Shown here piece by piece: positions 63,103-64,000 of a DNA stretch of 64,000 nt. Origin of the DNA: Calidifontibacter indicus (GTDB lineage Bacteria; Actinomycetota; Actinomycetes; Actinomycetales; Dermatophilaceae); contig NZ_QTUA01000001.1 of assembly GCF_003386865.1 (NCBI RefSeq), positions 1,674,001 to 1,738,000 on the forward strand. The letters are read 5' to 3'. A model generated the notes under the pieces. The model did not search any database. It saw only the letters and a program-made list of their open reading frames with translations, and had not been told where the DNA came from. How positions within the stretch are numbered: position 1 is the stretch's first letter; each line of letters begins with the position of its first letter. The position numbers and the translations under genes were made by a program.

Positions 63103-64000
63103 GTGAGTGGGGCCGGTGCGGGCGGGCGCCGTCCGGTGCTGGGCAGCCGCGAGTCGGTGATCGCCACCGTCGCGACCTTCGTCGTCAACGGGGTGGGCGT
63201 CGGCACCGTGGGTGCGCTCATGCCGACGCTGGCCGATCGGTGGAACACCGACGCCCGCGGCCTCGGTGGGCTGCTCATGCTGTTCGGGCTCGCCGCGATC
63301 GTCGGCATCAACCTCGGCGGACGGATGGCCGACCGCGGCGGTGCGCTGCGCCCGGTGCGGTTGGGCCTGGTCGTGATGTCGCTGGGCATCGTGCTGCTCG
63401 CGGCGGCGCCGAACCTGCTGGTGGGGTTGCTCGTCGGCGCCGCCTACGGGCTCGGCAACGGCCTGGTCGACACCACCATGAACGTGATGGCGGTCGAGGT
63501 CGAGAAGGCCCGTCCGCGACCGCTGATGAGCAGGTTCCACGCCTGCTGGTCGATCGGGTCGCTCACCGGCGCGCTCATCGTGCTCGTCTGCGGATCGGTC
63601 TTCGGCACGGCCGGTGCGGTCGCGATCGCGGCGTTCCTGGTGGCCGCCGGGCTGATCGCCGCCGACCTGCAGATCGTGCACCGCTACGCCGCCGACACCG
63701 CACCCGTCCACCACCTCGACGAGTCGGGTGGCCGCACCAAGGTGCCGCGGGTCGCGTGGATCCTCGCGGCGATGGCCGTCGGGTTCGGACTGGCCGAGGG
63801 CACCGCCTTCGACTGGTCGTCGGTGCACGTGCGCGATCTCGCCGACGTCAGCGACACCCAGGCCGCGCTGGGGCTCGCCGCCTTCTCGGTGTGCATGGTC
63901 GCCGTGCGCATGTGCGGTGACTTCCTGGTGCACGCCCTCGGTCGGCGCCTCGTCGTGCGCGTCGGTGCCGCGGTCGCCGCCTGCGGCTATCTGATCGCGG
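63103..64000 (+). CDS. MFS transporter, 3' end missing
   Basis: At least 299 residues of a major facilitator family transporter. GTG start at 63103; GAGGAG lies 13 bases upstream, a little far. Membrane helices begin at VIATVATFVVNGVGVGTVGA; the first cytoplasmic loop reads GGRMADRGGALRPVRLG and HACWSIGSLTGALIVL is in helix five. At least eight helices are inside the window. It resembles Fsr/YbjJ-type sugar or drug carriers, substrate unknown. Confidence 0.87.
   Translation, partial: MSGAGAGGRRPVLGSRESVIATVATFVVNGVGVGTVGALMPTLADRWNTDARGLGGLLMLFGLAAIVGINLGGRMADRGGALRPVRLGLVVMSLGIVLLAAAPNLLVGLLVGAAYGLGNGLVDTTMNVMAVEVEKARPRPLMSRFHACWSIGSLTGALIVLVCGSVFGTAGAVAIAAFLVAAGLIAADLQIVHRYAADTAPVHHLDESGGRTKVPRVAWILAAMAVGFGLAEGTAFDWSSVHVRDLADVSDTQAALGLAAFSVCMVAVRMCGDFLVHALGRRLVVRVGAAVAACGYLIA

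Overview
The window is a GC-rich chromosomal segment of an actinobacterium. The gene order (gpsA, ddl, thiL, rpmB, DhaL-domain gene, recG, rsmD, coaD, DUF177, rpmF, rnc, mutM, then smc-ftsY, amt-glnK-glnD-ffh, and rpsP-khpA), the frequent GTG/TTG starts, a WhiB-type protein, a RamB-type regulator and many leaderless genes fit Actinomycetota. Micrococcales near Dermacoccaceae/Intrasporangiaceae is my inference; it cannot be fixed from this window alone.

Layout. 1-6.2 kb: gpsA (5' end cut off), a trans-sulfuration enzyme, ddl, a glycosyltransferase, a DUF3515 lipoprotein, a RAM-domain protein and thiL. 6.2-10 kb: an S51 peptidase and a reverse-strand cluster (ferric-reductase-like flavocytochrome, FMN-binding protein, ApbE) that looks like a flavin-based trans-membrane electron-transfer system. 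10.1-19.1 kb: ribosomal proteins L28 and L32, DhaL-domain kinase, recG, rsmD, coaD, DUF177, rnc, mutM and a lipoprotein. 19.2-30 kb: M3 peptidase, map, MarR regulator, smc, a small membrane protein, an IS110-family insertion sequence with a candidate bridge RNA, and ftsY. 30-35.2 kb: MOSC protein, threonine-aldolase-like enzyme, a Nudix-methyltransferase fusion, a DUF222/HNH protein and a DUF2236 protein. 35.3-41.2 kb: the nitrogen module amt-glnK-glnD, followed by ffh.

41.2-51.0 kb is an integrated element of about 9.8 kb in the 3' end of ffh. It is bounded by 41-bp imperfect direct repeats, both of which encode the end of Ffh. It carries a tyrosine integrase, a CHC2/Toprim primase-helicase-like protein, a WhiB-like regulator, a chain of overlapping small genes, a P27-like small terminase subunit without any large terminase or capsid gene, a voltage-gated-type K+ channel as apparent cargo, and an opposing operon of four small genes. 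This architecture resembles a phage satellite and is the most interesting system in the window.

51-64 kb returns to the chromosome: a sigma-factor-like protein fused to a membrane-anchored extracytoplasmic domain, an alpha/beta hydrolase, a helical-repeat protein, an amidohydrolase, an orphan GAD-like/DUF1851 immunity-type protein, an acetyltransferase with a degenerate kinase-like tail, the glyoxylate shunt (aceA, aceB) with a divergent RamB-type regulator, rpsP, khpA and the start of an MFS transporter. No rRNA, tRNA or CRISPR array was recognised.
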